DNA from: Kribbella jiaozuonensis
Lineage (GTDB): Bacteria > Actinomycetota > Actinomycetes > Propionibacteriales > Kribbellaceae
Length of the DNA stretch: 64,000 nucleotides
NCBI RefSeq assembly: GCF_005233875.1
Contig: NZ_SZPZ01000001.1
Span: 744,001-808,000, forward strand
Direction of reading: 5' to 3'
Shown here: one piece after another, positions 1 through 9,040 of the stretch
Layout: the number at the start of each line of letters is the position of its first letter
Numbering within the stretch: the first letter of the stretch is position 1
Notes under the pieces: generated by a model
Told to the model about the DNA's origin: nothing
Seen by the model: the letters and a program-made list of their open reading frames with translations, nothing else
Database searches by the model: none
Program-made: the position numbers and the translations under genes

Positions 1-644
1 CGCACAGCCTTGGCCCGCCAGATGTACCCGAGCCCGTCCCGCGCGTCCCTCAGGAAACTGTGCCCCGACGGCTCAGCCCGCGGAATCCCCGGCAACCGGC
101 TCAAAAACACCGCCGACACGAAGAACGTCGCCGCATCGATCACCAGAATCCCGCGTACGTCGGTCACCAGGAACAGCGCCGCCGCGATCAACGGCCCAAC
201 CGCCTCGAGCCCGTTGGTCCCCGCCCCGAGCGCCGAGTTCGCCGCCTCGAGCTGCTCGTCCTTCACCAACCCCGGCATCGCATTCCGCGACGCCGCCTGA
301 AACACCGTCGCCGCAACACTCCTGACCGCAACCATCACCAGCAGCACCGGCAGGGGCGGCAGAACCACCGCCATCCCAACCGTCAGCACCCCCTGCACCA
401 GGTCGCAACCCACCATCACCCGCTTGAGATCGAACCGATCCCCGACCGCCCCCGCCAGCGCCCCGAACAACCCCGGCACAAAATCCCCCGCCAACAACAA
501 CAACCCCACCGCCAGCGCCGCCCCCGTAGCCCCCTGCACATACAGCAACAACGCCACCAGCCCCAGCGAGTCCCCCAGAACCGAGACCCCCCGAGCCCCC
601 CAAAGCCACCAAAACCCCACCGACCCCCGCAGTCCACCCCTCAC
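1..644 (-). CDS. MFS transporter, N-terminal part (runs off the left edge)
   Basis: About the first 214 codons of a major facilitator superfamily permease lie in the window; the C-terminus is beyond position 1. The GTG at 644 is the first start after an in-frame TAG at 653-651. The hydrophobic helices are separated by a loop reading GDRFDLKR, which is the MFS motif G-x-x-x-D-R between helices 2 and 3. A later stretch, SRNAMPGLV, resembles the helix 4-5 region of actinobacterial drug-efflux MFS proteins. It would sit in the cytoplasmic membrane and probably exports small molecules, but the substrate cannot be read. It is divergent from the tRNA gene 27 bases away. Confidence 0.82.
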   Translation of the reverse strand, partial: MRGGLRGSVGFWWLWGARGVSVLGDSLGLVALLLYVQGATGAALAVGLLLLAGDFVPGLFGALAGAVGDRFDLKRVMVGCDLVQGVLTVGMAVVLPPLPVLLVMVAVRSVAATVFQAASRNAMPGLVKDEQLEAANSALGAGTNGLEAVGPLIAAALFLVTDVRGILVIDAATFFVSAVFLSRLPGIPRAEPSGHSFLRDARDGLGYIWRAKAV

Positions 645-671
645 AATCCACTACTATGTACCCGCACACCC

Positions 672-744
672 GCCGGTGTGGCGCAACTGGCAGCGCACCG
701 CTCTTGTAAAGCGGGGGTTAGGGGTTCGAGTCCCCTCACCGGCT
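672..744 (+). tRNA. tRNA-Thr (anticodon TGT)
   Basis: A complete 73-nt cloverleaf can be drawn. The acceptor arms GCCGGTG and CACCGGC pair. The D-stem is GCGC/GCGC, the anticodon stem is CCGCT/AGCGG around loop CTTGTAA, there is a five-base variable loop, and the T-stem AGGGG/CCCCT encloses TTCGAGT. The discriminator is T and CCA is not encoded. Anticodon TGT reads ACA and ACG threonine codons. Confidence 0.95.
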
Positions 745-1022
745 CTCAAGTACGACGTACTGCGGTCCGCCGGACGTAGGGCGTCAGCCCCCGCGCGCTA
801 CGCAGCCGTCTCTCGTCGCTCCGCTCCTCGGCACACCTGCTCCACGCGCCCCCACCCACCCCCGGCTCAGCGCCGGCCTTCCCTTTCCGGCTATCGCCGG
901 GTCTTGTCGGCTGCGGTAGGCGGCACCGAGCTACCCGTTGTGCCGACCACTACAACCTCATCGCGACATCTCCGCGAGCAACGAGCTCAGGCGCGGGTTG
1001 CGGACCGGACAGGGAGGGAGGA

Positions 1023-1484
1023 ATGTCGTCGGGAGGGGCGGCTGGGAGGTGGATCTTGAAGCTTGAGCATCTCTGTGATGTGGAGTGGCGCTACGACCTG
1101 GTCGAGACGATCGAGCCGTCGGCGGCGGGCGATGGGCTGCTCTACGGGCAGGGGAGCGCGGCTTTCGAGGGACGGCTCTCCGGCACCGCGCGGTGGTCCA
1201 ACAACCCCAGGCTTCAGGGCGGGTACGCCCACCCGGACGCCCGCGGGATGGTCGACGTTGGCGATGGCGGCTTCGTGATGTTCCGGCTGACCGGACTCTC
1301 GAACCTCGCCGACGGTTCGGGCCTGCACGTCCTGACCTTCCAGACCGACCATGAACCCCACCGGTGGCTCAACCATGTCCTCGCCGTCGGCGAGGGCGCC
1401 ATTGACGTCCAGCGCGCCGCGCTCTCGATGCGCTACTACAGTTGCGAGGTCGACTACCTCCCCGAGATCCCGGCCGACGACTGA
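1023..1484 (+). CDS. DUF3237-like beta-barrel protein
   Basis: The product has 153 residues and no signal peptide or membrane segment. Its central part has the flow of DUF3237 proteins: a start around [13 protein letters not shown], then [17 protein letters not shown], then a glycine-rich stretch before a final strand. DUF3237 is a small barrel fold with no agreed function, so none is assigned. A GGAGGG ribosome binding site directly precedes the ATG. An internal start at the LKLEHL region would give a more typical family length. It is a single gene with no obvious partner. The family call is by resemblance only. Confidence 0.7.
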   Translation: MSSGGAAGRWILKLEHLCDVEWRYDLVETIEPSAAGDGLLYGQGSAAFEGRLSGTARWSNNPRLQGGYAHPDARGMVDVGDGGFVMFRLTGLSNLADGSGLHVLTFQTDHEPHRWLNHVLAVGEGAIDVQRAALSMRYYSCEVDYLPEIPADD

Positions 1485-1607
1485 CGTCTGTAGGTGAGTC
1501 GATCCCGCTGACCTACACCGGATTCGCAAGGGTCTTCACGGGAATGGGGCTTGGGGCGGAGAGTGGTGTGCACGCTGCCAGTTGAGGACAGGCCACGGGA
1601 GAGTCCG

Positions 1608-1994
1608 ATGAGTATCGAACTGAACCACACGATTGTGCACGTGAGGGACCGATGGGCTGCTGCTCGCGATGTCGGTCAGTTGCTCGGTCTGCCGGAGGCG
1701 GGAGCGTACGGACCGTTCGCCGAGCTGAAGTTGGACAACGGGGCGAGCCTGGACTTCATGGACACCGAGGGCGAGATCCACGGCCAGCACTACGCCTTCC
1801 TCGTGAGCGAAGAGGATTTCGACCGCATCCTCGGTCGTTTGAGGGACGAGGGTCGCAAGTGGTGGGCCGATCCGTTCAAGCGCCAACCGCAAGAGATCAA
1901 CCAGGGCGACGGCGGCCGCGGCCTGTACTGGGAGGGCCCTGACGGGCATTGGCTCGAGATCATCACACGCCCGTACGGCAGCGGCGAAGGCTGA
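1608..1994 (+). CDS. VOC (glyoxalase/bleomycin-resistance fold) family protein
   Basis: This is a 128-residue single-module VOC protein. It begins MSIELNHTIVHVRD, where the early His in NHTIVHV is the usual first metal ligand, and it ends with GPDGHWLEIITRPY, the typical C-terminal strand with the metal-binding Glu. A longer reading from 1551 exists, but the ATG at 1608 has GGGAG about eight bases upstream and places the first beta strand at the N-terminus, so I prefer it. Such proteins are metal-dependent lyases, isomerases or dioxygenases, or drug-binding proteins. The substrate cannot be told. Confidence 0.85.
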   Translation: MSIELNHTIVHVRDRWAAARDVGQLLGLPEAGAYGPFAELKLDNGASLDFMDTEGEIHGQHYAFLVSEEDFDRILGRLRDEGRKWWADPFKRQPQEINQGDGGRGLYWEGPDGHWLEIITRPYGSGEG

Positions 1995-2116
1995 TCCCGA
2001 TGGCCGTGCCGACGCGGCCGTCTGGCAGAGACTGCAGGATGTCTTAGGGCGCGCATGCGAGGCCGGGACTCCGCCGGCCGGAACGTGGCGGCGGCCGGTG
2101 GAGTCGTGGGGACTTG

Positions 2117-3667
2117 TCAGGCCGGGTCGCCCAGCCAGGTGTGGAGGGCGGGGGCGAGGCCGTCGTGGTCGTCCGTGTTGGTGGCCCAGGCGATGTGGCC
2201 GTCGGGGCGGATGAGGAGGGTGGTCGCCGGCGGTGGGGTTGTGGGCTTGGTGTTGATGAGCTGGAAACGATCGGACCAAGGGGCGGTCAGGTCGCTCAGG
2301 TGTGGGGAGTCGGTGAGGTTGAGGAGGAGGGCTTTGCCGTGCTTGAGGTGGTCGGCGAGGCGGGTGCCGTCGGCGAGTTCTAGGTCGGGGGCTGAGGTGC
2401 CTGCCAGGGAGTGGGCGTTGCCTAGGTCGTAGCTCTGCCAGGTGCCGGAGAGTTTTTTGGCTAGGTAGGTTGCGCCGTTGGGGGTGTTGAGGAGGTCGGC
2501 GATGATTGGGCGTAGGGCTCGGGAGTGGCGGTCGGGGCGCATGATGGTTATTTGGGCTCGGGTCCAATCCAGGACCCATTCGCCTATGGGGTGGCGTTCG
2601 GTGGTGTAGGTGTCTAGGAGGGCGTCGGGGGCCCAGCCCTGGATGGTGGCGGCTAGTTTCCAACCGAGGTTGACGGCGTCGCCTATGCCTAGGTTGAGGC
2701 CTTGGCCGCCGAAGGGGGAGTGGACGTGGGCGGCGTCGCCGGCCAGGAGGATTCGGCCTTTGCGGTACGTGGTGGCTTGGCGGGCGTTGTCGGTGAAGCG
2801 GGTTGCGGTGATGACCTTGGTGATGGTGACGTCGGCGCCGGTTACGTTGCGGAGGCTTGATTCGAGTTCGGCGGTGGTGATGGGGGCGTCGCGGTCGATG
2901 GGTGGGCCGTCGAACTCGACGGTGAGGATGCGGCCGGGGATCGGGCCGTACGCGTAGATGCCGGTGTCGGTGCTGTGCCAGCCGAGGGTGAGGTTCTCGG
3001 CGCCTTCTAGTTCGACCATGGCTTGGTGGCCGGTGATCTCGGGGTCGGTGCCGATGAAGTCGAAGCCGGCCAATTTGCGGACGATGCTGCGGCCGCCGTC
3101 GCAGCCGACGAGCCAGCCGGCCGTCACTTCTTCGTCGCCCAGCTGGACGCGTACGCCGTTGTCGTCGGCAACAAATCCGGTCAGCTCGACGCCGCGGCGT
3201 ACGTCGACGCCCAGTTCGGCGGCGCGTTCGGCGAGGACCAGTTCGATGGTCTGCTGGTTGACCAGGAAGATGCTGGAGGCGGGGCCGGCGTCGCGGAACT
3301 CCGGGTCGGTGAAGTCGACGTTCTCCGCGCCGACCAGGATGCCGCCGAAGTGACCGGCGATCGGCGGCCGTTTCGGCGGCGCAGGAGTCGGGCCAGGAGC
3401 AGCGTCACCAGACGGTGCAGGAGCCGATACGCCCGCCATCCGCGCGAACTGTTGCAGCATCAGCTGCTGCTGTTCCTGCAGCGCAGGCAGCAAACCCCTG
3501 CGATACAAGGCTTCCGCCGTCGGCAGGTTGATGGATCCCGCCTTGATCGTCAGGTCCGGCTCGGTGAGCCGCTCGACCACCAGTACGTCCACCCCGGCCA
3601 GGCGTAGCTCGCAGGCGAGCATGAGTCCTACCGGCCCTGCGCCGGCCACCACCACGTCGTAGTCCAT
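2117..3667 (-). CDS. FAD-dependent aromatic-ring monooxygenase (UbiH/PheA-like)
   Basis: The protein has 516 residues and starts MDYDVVVAGAGPVGLMLAC, a Rossmann dinucleotide motif G-x-G-x-x-G for FAD. The middle has the second FAD motif, GRILLAGDAAHVHSPFGGQG, as in class A flavin hydroxylases. The last ~120 residues resemble the thioredoxin-like C-terminal domain of phenol or rifampicin monooxygenases. It should hydroxylate an aromatic compound using NAD(P)H and O2. The frame stays open to 3895, but that would overlap the divergent TetR gene. The ATG at 3667 has a GGGAG site and follows a good promoter, so the longer form is rejected. The TetR neighbour suggests induction by its substrate. 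Confidence 0.88.
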   Translation of the reverse strand: MDYDVVVAGAGPVGLMLACELRLAGVDVLVVERLTEPDLTIKAGSINLPTAEALYRRGLLPALQEQQQLMLQQFARMAGVSAPAPSGDAAPGPTPAPPKRPPIAGHFGGILVGAENVDFTDPEFRDAGPASSIFLVNQQTIELVLAERAAELGVDVRRGVELTGFVADDNGVRVQLGDEEVTAGWLVGCDGGRSIVRKLAGFDFIGTDPEITGHQAMVELEGAENLTLGWHSTDTGIYAYGPIPGRILTVEFDGPPIDRDAPITTAELESSLRNVTGADVTITKVITATRFTDNARQATTYRKGRILLAGDAAHVHSPFGGQGLNLGIGDAVNLGWKLAATIQGWAPDALLDTYTTERHPIGEWVLDWTRAQITIMRPDRHSRALRPIIADLLNTPNGATYLAKKLSGTWQSYDLGNAHSLAGTSAPDLELADGTRLADHLKHGKALLLNLTDSPHLSDLTAPWSDRFQLINTKPTTPPPATTLLIRPDGHIAWATNTDDHDGLAPALHTWLGDPA

Positions 3668-3694
3668 ATCAACTCCCAGATCGTCGTCTACCAA

Positions 3695-3723
3695 ATAATG
3701 TACCCGGTCCAAATTTATGTCGA
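3695..3723 (-). promoter_or_regulatory. Promoter of the monooxygenase gene
   Basis: On the minus strand TCGACA (3723-3718) and CATTAT (3700-3695) are separated by exactly 17 bases, close to the sigma-70 consensus. The expected transcript would begin near 3688 and carry the GGGAG site before the ATG at 3667. Two imperfect direct copies of CCAAATAATGTA-like sequence lie here (near 3691 and 3709) and could be TetR half-sites. The site call is by eye. Confidence 0.55.
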
Positions 3724-3737
3724 GTATGCTATCTGTC

Positions 3738-4364
3738 ATGGATGAGCGGCTCGGGCTCCGGGAGCGGAAGAAGCGGGAGAGCCGTCGGCGGATCGCGGAC
3801 GTGGCGTCGGGGTTGTTCATCGAGCGCGGGTTCGACAACGTGACGATCGCCGAGGTCGCGGAGGCGGCCAACGTCGCGCGGATGACGGTCTTCAACTACT
3901 TCCCGCGCAAGGAGGACCTGTTCCTGGATCGGCAGGCGGATCTCGTCGACGATCTGAGTCGGGCCATCCGCGAGCGCGAGCCCGGTGAGTCCGTCGTCGG
4001 CGCGGTACGGCGCTATCTGCACGAGCTCCTCGCGGCCCAGCACCCGCTGTCGGGCGCACGGGATGGCACCGAGGGTTTCTACCAGATCGTCGACGCGAGC
4101 CCGGCGCTCGTACGTCGTACGCTCGAGCACACCCGTGAGCTGGCGGACTCGCTCAAAGCGCTGCTCGAATCCGAGGTCGGACCGGGCCTACAGGCCGAGG
4201 TCGTCGCCAACCTGATCGCGACCGCCGTCACGATCGTGCCGCGCGTCGCCGTCGACAAGTTGATCGCCGGACGGCCGGGCAAGCAGGTACGTCGGGAGCA
4301 GGTCGACGTCATCGATCAGACCTTCGATCTGCTCGAAGGCGGCATCGGTCAGTACGGCCGCTGA
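3738..4364 (+). CDS. TetR/AcrR family transcriptional regulator
   Basis: The protein has 208 residues. Its N-terminal helix-turn-helix is RRRIADVASGLFIERGFDNVTIAEVAEAANVARMTVFNYFPRKEDLF in outline (about residues 16-62); the TVFNYFPRKEDL end is the TetR signature. The rest is a helical ligand-binding domain. It is divergent from the FAD monooxygenase with 70 bases between the start codons, so it most likely represses that gene and itself. In-frame starts exist at 3717 and 3726. I chose 3738 because MDERLGLRERKK is the usual family N-terminus. A TATGCT hexamer at 3725-3730 would put the transcript start at about the ATG, so the mRNA may be leaderless. Confidence 0.9.
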   Translation: MDERLGLRERKKRESRRRIADVASGLFIERGFDNVTIAEVAEAANVARMTVFNYFPRKEDLFLDRQADLVDDLSRAIREREPGESVVGAVRRYLHELLAAQHPLSGARDGTEGFYQIVDASPALVRRTLEHTRELADSLKALLESEVGPGLQAEVVANLIATAVTIVPRVAVDKLIAGRPGKQVRREQVDVIDQTFDLLEGGIGQYGR

Positions 4365-4466
4365 GTTGCGGAACCAGTTCCGGAACCGGCAGGGGGTGTT
4401 GGGGAGGGAGTTCGCGACCTAGAGTCGGCCTGCTTGTAAGGGCTTTCCACCGACTTTGGAGGGTTT

Positions 4467-6668
4467 GTGAGGCGGACTCTTGGAGTTGCGGTTGTTGTCG
4501 GAGTGGTCGCCGGCGGGTTGGCGACGGCCGGCGTGCCGGCGGCGGCTGAGCGTGGGGCGCTGGTGAGCGGCACGTACTCCAGCGGCTCGGCGCAGACCTG
4601 GCAGCCGCTGCCGACGACGTACGTCGGGAACGACGACACCAGCCCGGTCGATGCGACGGTGGTCGTGGACCCCAGCACGCTGAGGCAGAAGTACTCCGGT
4701 GTCGGCTTCTCGCTGGACGAGACCAGCGTCTCCAACCTCTGGAAGCTGACCCCGGCCGAGCGCGAGCGGGCGATCAAACTCCTCGCCGATCCCAAGACGG
4801 GAGCTGGTTTCGACCGGTTCCGGCTCACGATCGGGAGCCCGGATCTGATCGAGCACCTGCCGTTCTGGTCGTACGACGAGTTGCCGGCCGGCCTGACCGA
4901 GGACCGCGGCCTGAAGTACTTCTCGATCAAGCGGGACGTCGATCTGCACATCGTCGACACGGTCAAGCTGATCCAGAAGTACAACCCGCGGGCGACGTTC
5001 TTCGCGTCGGCGTGGAGCGCGCCCGCCTGGATGAAGACCAACAACCGGTTCACCGGCGAGGTCGCGCTCAACCCGGGGAGTACGACGACTTATCACCAGG
5101 TCGGCAAGCTCCGCGACGACTGCATCGACGTGTTCGCGAAGTACTACGTGAGATACCTGCAGGCGTACGCGAAACACGGCATCAACGTCGACGCGCTGAC
5201 GCTGCTCAATGAGCCGGGGATCGATGTGGTCTATCCGGCGATGGACATCAGCGTCGAACAGCAGCAGAAGTTGTCGGTGGCAATCAAACGGGAGGTACGC
5301 CGCGCCGGCCTGCACACGGATCTGTATGTCCACGACTTCAACTTCTGGGACTGGCGGGATCCGAACAGCACGGAGACCAAGAACTACTACCGGATCTTCA
5401 ACGATCCGAAGGCCGAGAAGGCCGCGGATGCGATCGCGTTCCACCCGTACTGGGGCGACCCGACGGTGATGCGCGATGCGTTCGAGGAGTTCGGGAAGCC
5501 CGTGCACATGACCGAGACGAGTGACTTGTCTCCGGCAACGATCCTGAACTATTTCCGGCTCGACGCGTCGTCGTACATCATGTGGGCGCAGACGACCGAC
5601 CAGGACGGCGGCACGCTGCACTGGACGCCGGCGCGGGACAACAACGTCGACTGGGAAGAGGTCGGACGTACGACGAAGTGGCCGAACCGTCTCGTCACCG
5701 TCGATACGACCACGAAGACGTTCACGGTGCGGGACGAGCTGTACGCGATGGGCCAGTTCGCGAAGTACCTCGGGCCGGAGCACACGCGGGTCGAGTCGAG
5801 CGCGACGGCGAACGGCATCAGCAACGTGGTGTACAAGGATGCCCACGACAACTTTGTCGCGATCGTTGGCAACTCCAATGTAGCCCCGAGCAAGGTCCGC
5901 GTGACGCTGGCGGGGAAGTCGTTCACGGTGACGGTGCCGGCGAACGCCTACGCGACGTACCGCTGGCATGGTGACGTGCCGCGCCGTGACCACGCGCCGG
6001 TGTTGCAGGACGTCGCGGACGTGGTGGCCGACCAGTACCAGACCACGCAGATCCAGTTGAAGGCAACCGATCGCGACCACGACAAGCTCGCCTACTACGC
6101 GACCGATCTGCCGGCCGGCGTCAGCCTCGACGGCGACACCCTGAGCCTGCATCCCACGGTGGCCGGAGTCATGGACGTCAAGGTGCGTGTCACCGACGGC
6201 GCCTCGCACGACGAGGCCACGCTGCACGTGACGGTCAGGCCGCACGGCGCGCCGGTCGGCGAGAAGGTGGAGGCGGAGTCGTACGTCGCCCAGCACGGCT
6301 GGACCGACGGCGGCGCCAACTTCATCGAGAGCAACCCGGCCGCGAGCGGTGGCAAGAACGTCGGCTGGACCGCACCCGGCAACTGGCTGCAGTACCGTGT
6401 CGACATCGCCCAGGCCGGCACCTACGACCTCGAGCTCCGCGTCGCCAACGGCACCGCCGCTCCCGCGCCGGACGCCATCTCGATCCGCGATGCATCAGAC
6501 GCGACACTGGCGAAAGCCACAGTCCCCGACACCGGCGGTTGGGCCAACTACCAATCGATCACGACCCAGGTCACCCTCCCCGCAGGCGAGCAAACCGTCA
6601 CCGTGTACTGCGAGACCGGCGGCTTCAACCTCGACTACCTGAAGCTGGTCAGGAATCAAGAAGCGTGA
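4467..6668 (+). CDS. Secreted GH30 glycoside hydrolase with Ig-like and CBM6 domains
   Basis: This is a 733-residue exoenzyme. Residues 1-27 are a signal peptide (MRRTLGVAVVV... ending PAAA). About 50-505 form a GH30 barrel with its beta-sandwich: the acid/base is Glu249 in LLNEPG and the nucleophile is Glu350 in HMTETSD. About 515-595 is an Ig- or cadherin-like module, and about 600-730 is a CBM6-type carbohydrate-binding domain beginning VEAESYVAQHGW. GH30 enzymes cleave beta-glucosyl, beta-xylosyl or beta-1,6-glucan links; the exact target is open. The GTG start is preceded by GGAGGG at 4458-4463. The gene stands alone between the TetR gene and a VOC gene. Confidence 0.92.
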   Translation: MRRTLGVAVVVGVVAGGLATAGVPAAAERGALVSGTYSSGSAQTWQPLPTTYVGNDDTSPVDATVVVDPSTLRQKYSGVGFSLDETSVSNLWKLTPAERERAIKLLADPKTGAGFDRFRLTIGSPDLIEHLPFWSYDELPAGLTEDRGLKYFSIKRDVDLHIVDTVKLIQKYNPRATFFASAWSAPAWMKTNNRFTGEVALNPGSTTTYHQVGKLRDDCIDVFAKYYVRYLQAYAKHGINVDALTLLNEPGIDVVYPAMDISVEQQQKLSVAIKREVRRAGLHTDLYVHDFNFWDWRDPNSTETKNYYRIFNDPKAEKAADAIAFHPYWGDPTVMRDAFEEFGKPVHMTETSDLSPATILNYFRLDASSYIMWAQTTDQDGGTLHWTPARDNNVDWEEVGRTTKWPNRLVTVDTTTKTFTVRDELYAMGQFAKYLGPEHTRVESSATANGISNVVYKDAHDNFVAIVGNSNVAPSKVRVTLAGKSFTVTVPANAYATYRWHGDVPRRDHAPVLQDVADVVADQYQTTQIQLKATDRDHDKLAYYATDLPAGVSLDGDTLSLHPTVAGVMDVKVRVTDGASHDEATLHVTVRPHGAPVGEKVEAESYVAQHGWTDGGANFIESNPAASGGKNVGWTAPGNWLQYRVDIAQAGTYDLELRVANGTAAPAPDAISIRDASDATLAKATVPDTGGWANYQSITTQVTLPAGEQTVTVYCETGGFNLDYLKLVRNQEA

Positions 6669-6696
6669 CGCGGTCGCCGCTACCTAGCTTGGAGGC

Positions 6697-7305
6697 ATGA
6701 CAAATCTTCAAGGTGTGGTTCTGGAAGTGGCCGACGTTGCAGCGACCGAGCTGTTTCTGAAGGAGGCCTTCGGGCTGGACGACCGGGTGCGGGTGCGTGA
6801 ATCGGCAGCGGAGACGACCGGTTTCCGCGGGTTCACGCTCTCGCTCACCGTCGGCCAGCCGAGTACGGTCACCAGCCTGTTCGAGTCCGCGGTCGAGGCC
6901 GGTGCGACGGTGGTGAAGCCGGTGACCAAGTCTCTGTGGGGGTACGGCGGTGTCGTGCAGGCGCCGGACGGGACGATCTGGAAGATCGCGACGTCGGCGA
7001 AGAAGGACACCGGCCCGGCGACCCGCGACATCGACGCCGTCGTGCTGCTGCTCGGTTGCGAAGATGTGGCCGAGAGCAAGAAGTTCTACGTCGATCACGG
7101 CCTGACGGTGGCGCGGAGCTTCGGCCGCAAGTACGTCGAGTTCGACGCCGCCGGGCCGGTCAAGCTGGGGCTGTACGGGCGGAAGGCGCTGGCCAAGGAC
7201 GCCGGCGTACCGGTCGATGGCGGCGGCGCGCACCGCATCGCGCTGAGCATGGACGCAGAGAGCACGGTCGACCCCGACGGATTCGCCTTGGAGTCCGCGG
7301 CCTGA
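6697..7305 (+). CDS. Two-module VOC family protein
   Basis: The protein has 202 residues in two VOC-like halves. The first runs MTNLQGVVLEVADVAATELFLKEAFGL to QAPDGTIWKIAT, and the second from DAVVLLLGCEDVAESKKFYVDHGL to the C-terminus. The second half lacks the usual last strand with G-x-x-x-E-I, so it may be only structural. It has no signal peptide. The ATG follows TTGGAGG. It converges with the HxlR regulator gene five bases downstream and is not in its operon. The function is unknown; bleomycin-resistance-like names are often given to such proteins without evidence. Confidence 0.85.
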   Translation: MTNLQGVVLEVADVAATELFLKEAFGLDDRVRVRESAAETTGFRGFTLSLTVGQPSTVTSLFESAVEAGATVVKPVTKSLWGYGGVVQAPDGTIWKIATSAKKDTGPATRDIDAVVLLLGCEDVAESKKFYVDHGLTVARSFGRKYVEFDAAGPVKLGLYGRKALAKDAGVPVDGGGAHRIALSMDAESTVDPDGFALESAA

Positions 7306-7310
7306 TGCCG

Positions 7311-7784
7311 TCAGCGCCAGTCGCTGCGGTCCGCCGTGCTGCCGGGGACCGGGTCGAAGGAAACCTCCGCGGCCGGCACCCGGGTCCCCGACTCGGTGGT
7401 GAACGAGACGTCGACCAGCTCGCCCGACTTGGCGTGCCGTACGACGGTCGGGCCCTGGTCGCGGGGGACGTGGACATCGCCCCACTGCTGGAGGGCGGCG
7501 AGGACGATCTTGAGGTCGTCGCCGGCCGGCGTCAGGTGGTAGTCGCAGCGCGTGCGCTCCCCCTCCGCGCGGTACTCGCGCCGCTCCAGCAGACCGGCCT
7601 CCACCATCGCCGTCAGGCGGTTGGTCAGAATGTTGGGCGCGATGCCGAGCACATCACGGAAGTCCGCGAAGCGGGTTGTACCCAAGTGCGCCTCGCGGAG
7701 GATCAGGAACGTCCATCGGTCGCGCAGCAGGTCGAGGGCCCGGGCGATCGAGCAGTTCGGTCGCCCGGCGGTGCGGGTACTCAT
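7311..7784 (-). CDS. HxlR family transcriptional regulator
   Basis: The protein has 157 residues. The winged helix-turn-helix opens with the family-specific PNCSIARALDLLRDRWTFLILREA, with the conserved Cys at residue 10, and continues LGIAPNILTNRLTAMVEAGLL, the recognition helix. The wing is RRTRCDYHLTP-like. The last ~45 residues extend past a typical HxlR protein and are unassigned. Its ATG overlaps the stop of the upstream MFS gene by four bases (ATGA), so the two are co-translated. It probably regulates this operon through the palindrome at 9041-9081. Confidence 0.92.
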   Translation of the reverse strand: MSTRTAGRPNCSIARALDLLRDRWTFLILREAHLGTTRFADFRDVLGIAPNILTNRLTAMVEAGLLERREYRAEGERTRCDYHLTPAGDDLKIVLAALQQWGDVHVPRDQGPTVVRHAKSGELVDVSFTTESGTRVPAAEVSFDPVPGSTADRSDWR

Positions 7785-9010
7785 GACACCTCCCTGCGGG
7801 TGTTGAGGAGAACGGCCGCCGCCAGGATCAGGATTGCCAGCGTACCGATCACGGTGACGCCGAGGAGCAGCGCCGTACTCAGGCCGGAGGCTGTCGCAAC
7901 CAGGCCGAGGGTGAGGGCGATCGCGCCCTGCAGGATGTACGCGACGAGGTAGACGGCCGAGACCGTGGCGCCGCGATGGTGCGCCGGGGCGTGGGAGGCG
8001 ATCAGGCCGAGGCCGCCGGAGAACAGCAGGCCGTACGCCGTCCCGCCGGTGATCGTCGTCGCCATGAACAGCGGGACCGAGTGTGCCGTCGCCGCCAGTT
8101 CGAGCAGACCGAGGTCGATCAGCGTGAGGACCGCGCCGAGCGGGACCAGCCGGTGCGCGGGGAACCGGCGGCCGATGATCGCGGTGGTGCCGGTGGCGAC
8201 CGAGAAGATCGCGAGCAGGACGCCGATCACGAAGACGTTCCCGGTGCCGACCAGGTCACGCACGATCTCGGCGCCGAGGGCCAGAAAGACGGAGCCGAAC
8301 GCGTACGCACCGGTGACTGCGAGGGCCGCGGCCAGGTAGAGCAGACGGATGCCCTTGGCAACGGTAATGGGACGCGGGCGCCAGTGGCCCTGCGCCTCGT
8401 CCTTCGTGTGCCGCGGCATCCGCCAGACGGCGCCGAGAACGCCCACGATCACCGCGACCAGCACCCAGTAGTCCAGGTGCAGCGGAGCGGGGGCGTACTC
8501 GATCAGCCCGCCGCCGACGATCGTCGCGAACGCCAGTCCCGCGGCCGTCGCCACCGTCGTCACCGAAGCTGCCCGGTGCGCCTTGCCGCGGGCGCTGAAC
8601 TCGACGGCCGCTGCCGTCGCCGGCGTCAACGCCAGGCCGACCCCCGCGCCCATCAGCGCCCGGCCCGCGTACACCCAGCCCACCGACGGGGCGACAGCGA
8701 ACAGAAGGACACCGGCGAGCATCGCGCCGACGCCGTACAACATCGTGGTGCGGCGGCCGATGTAGTCGGACACCTGGCCGAAGATCAGCAGGAACGCGAC
8801 CAGCACCACCGGGTACACCGCGAAGATCGCGGTCGTCGCCGTGGGGGTGAGGTGCCAGGTCGAGGCATAGAGGGGGTACGTCGTGGTCGGGGCGGCGCTC
8901 GTCCACAGACTGATTCCCGCGACGGCAGCGGCGGTCCAGAAACTGCCGCGCCGGCTGAGGACGCGGCGTGATTGCGGAGCAGCTGAGACTGGGAGGTCGA
9001 GGGTGCTCAC
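7781..9010 (-). CDS. MFS transporter
   Basis: The protein has 409 residues and about 12 hydrophobic helices. The helix 2-3 loop reads GQVSDYIGRRTTML, the MFS G-x-x-x-D-x-x-G-R-R signature. Helix 5 carries GAGVGLALTPATAAAVEF, similar to the antiporter motif C, so it is likely an effluxer. The start is a GTG with AAAGGA upstream. It is first in a two-gene operon with the HxlR regulator, an arrangement usual for small-molecule or drug export under self-control. The substrate is unknown. Confidence 0.9.
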   Translation of the reverse strand: MSTLDLPVSAAPQSRRVLSRRGSFWTAAAVAGISLWTSAAPTTTYPLYASTWHLTPTATTAIFAVYPVVLVAFLLIFGQVSDYIGRRTTMLYGVGAMLAGVLLFAVAPSVGWVYAGRALMGAGVGLALTPATAAAVEFSARGKAHRAASVTTVATAAGLAFATIVGGGLIEYAPAPLHLDYWVLVAVIVGVLGAVWRMPRHTKDEAQGHWRPRPITVAKGIRLLYLAAALAVTGAYAFGSVFLALGAEIVRDLVGTGNVFVIGVLLAIFSVATGTTAIIGRRFPAHRLVPLGAVLTLIDLGLLELAATAHSVPLFMATTITGGTAYGLLFSGGLGLIASHAPAHHRGATVSAVYLVAYILQGAIALTLGLVATASGLSTALLLGVTVIGTLAILILAAAVLLNTRREVS

Positions 9011-9040
9011 GTAGGGGGGGTCCTTTCAGGGACGGCTGAG

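Noticed and set aside
60..779. Open frame of 239 codons across the tRNA gene
   Set aside because: It reads through the tRNA and the shadow of the MFS gene, and the product is low-complexity Arg/His/Pro.
745..1022. Stretch between the tRNA and the DUF3237-like gene
   Set aside because: I saw no gene, tRNA or clear hairpin here. Short open frames look like random high-GC reading.
3668..3895. N-terminal extension of the FAD monooxygenase frame
   Set aside because: The FAD motif starts at 3667, where a ribosome site and promoter fit. The extension overlaps the TetR gene.
4419..6296. Long minus-strand frame of 625 codons opposite the GH30 gene
   Set aside because: It is Arg/His/Val-rich shadow coding of the GH30 gene, typical of high-GC DNA. 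The GH30 protein has catalytic residues and domains.
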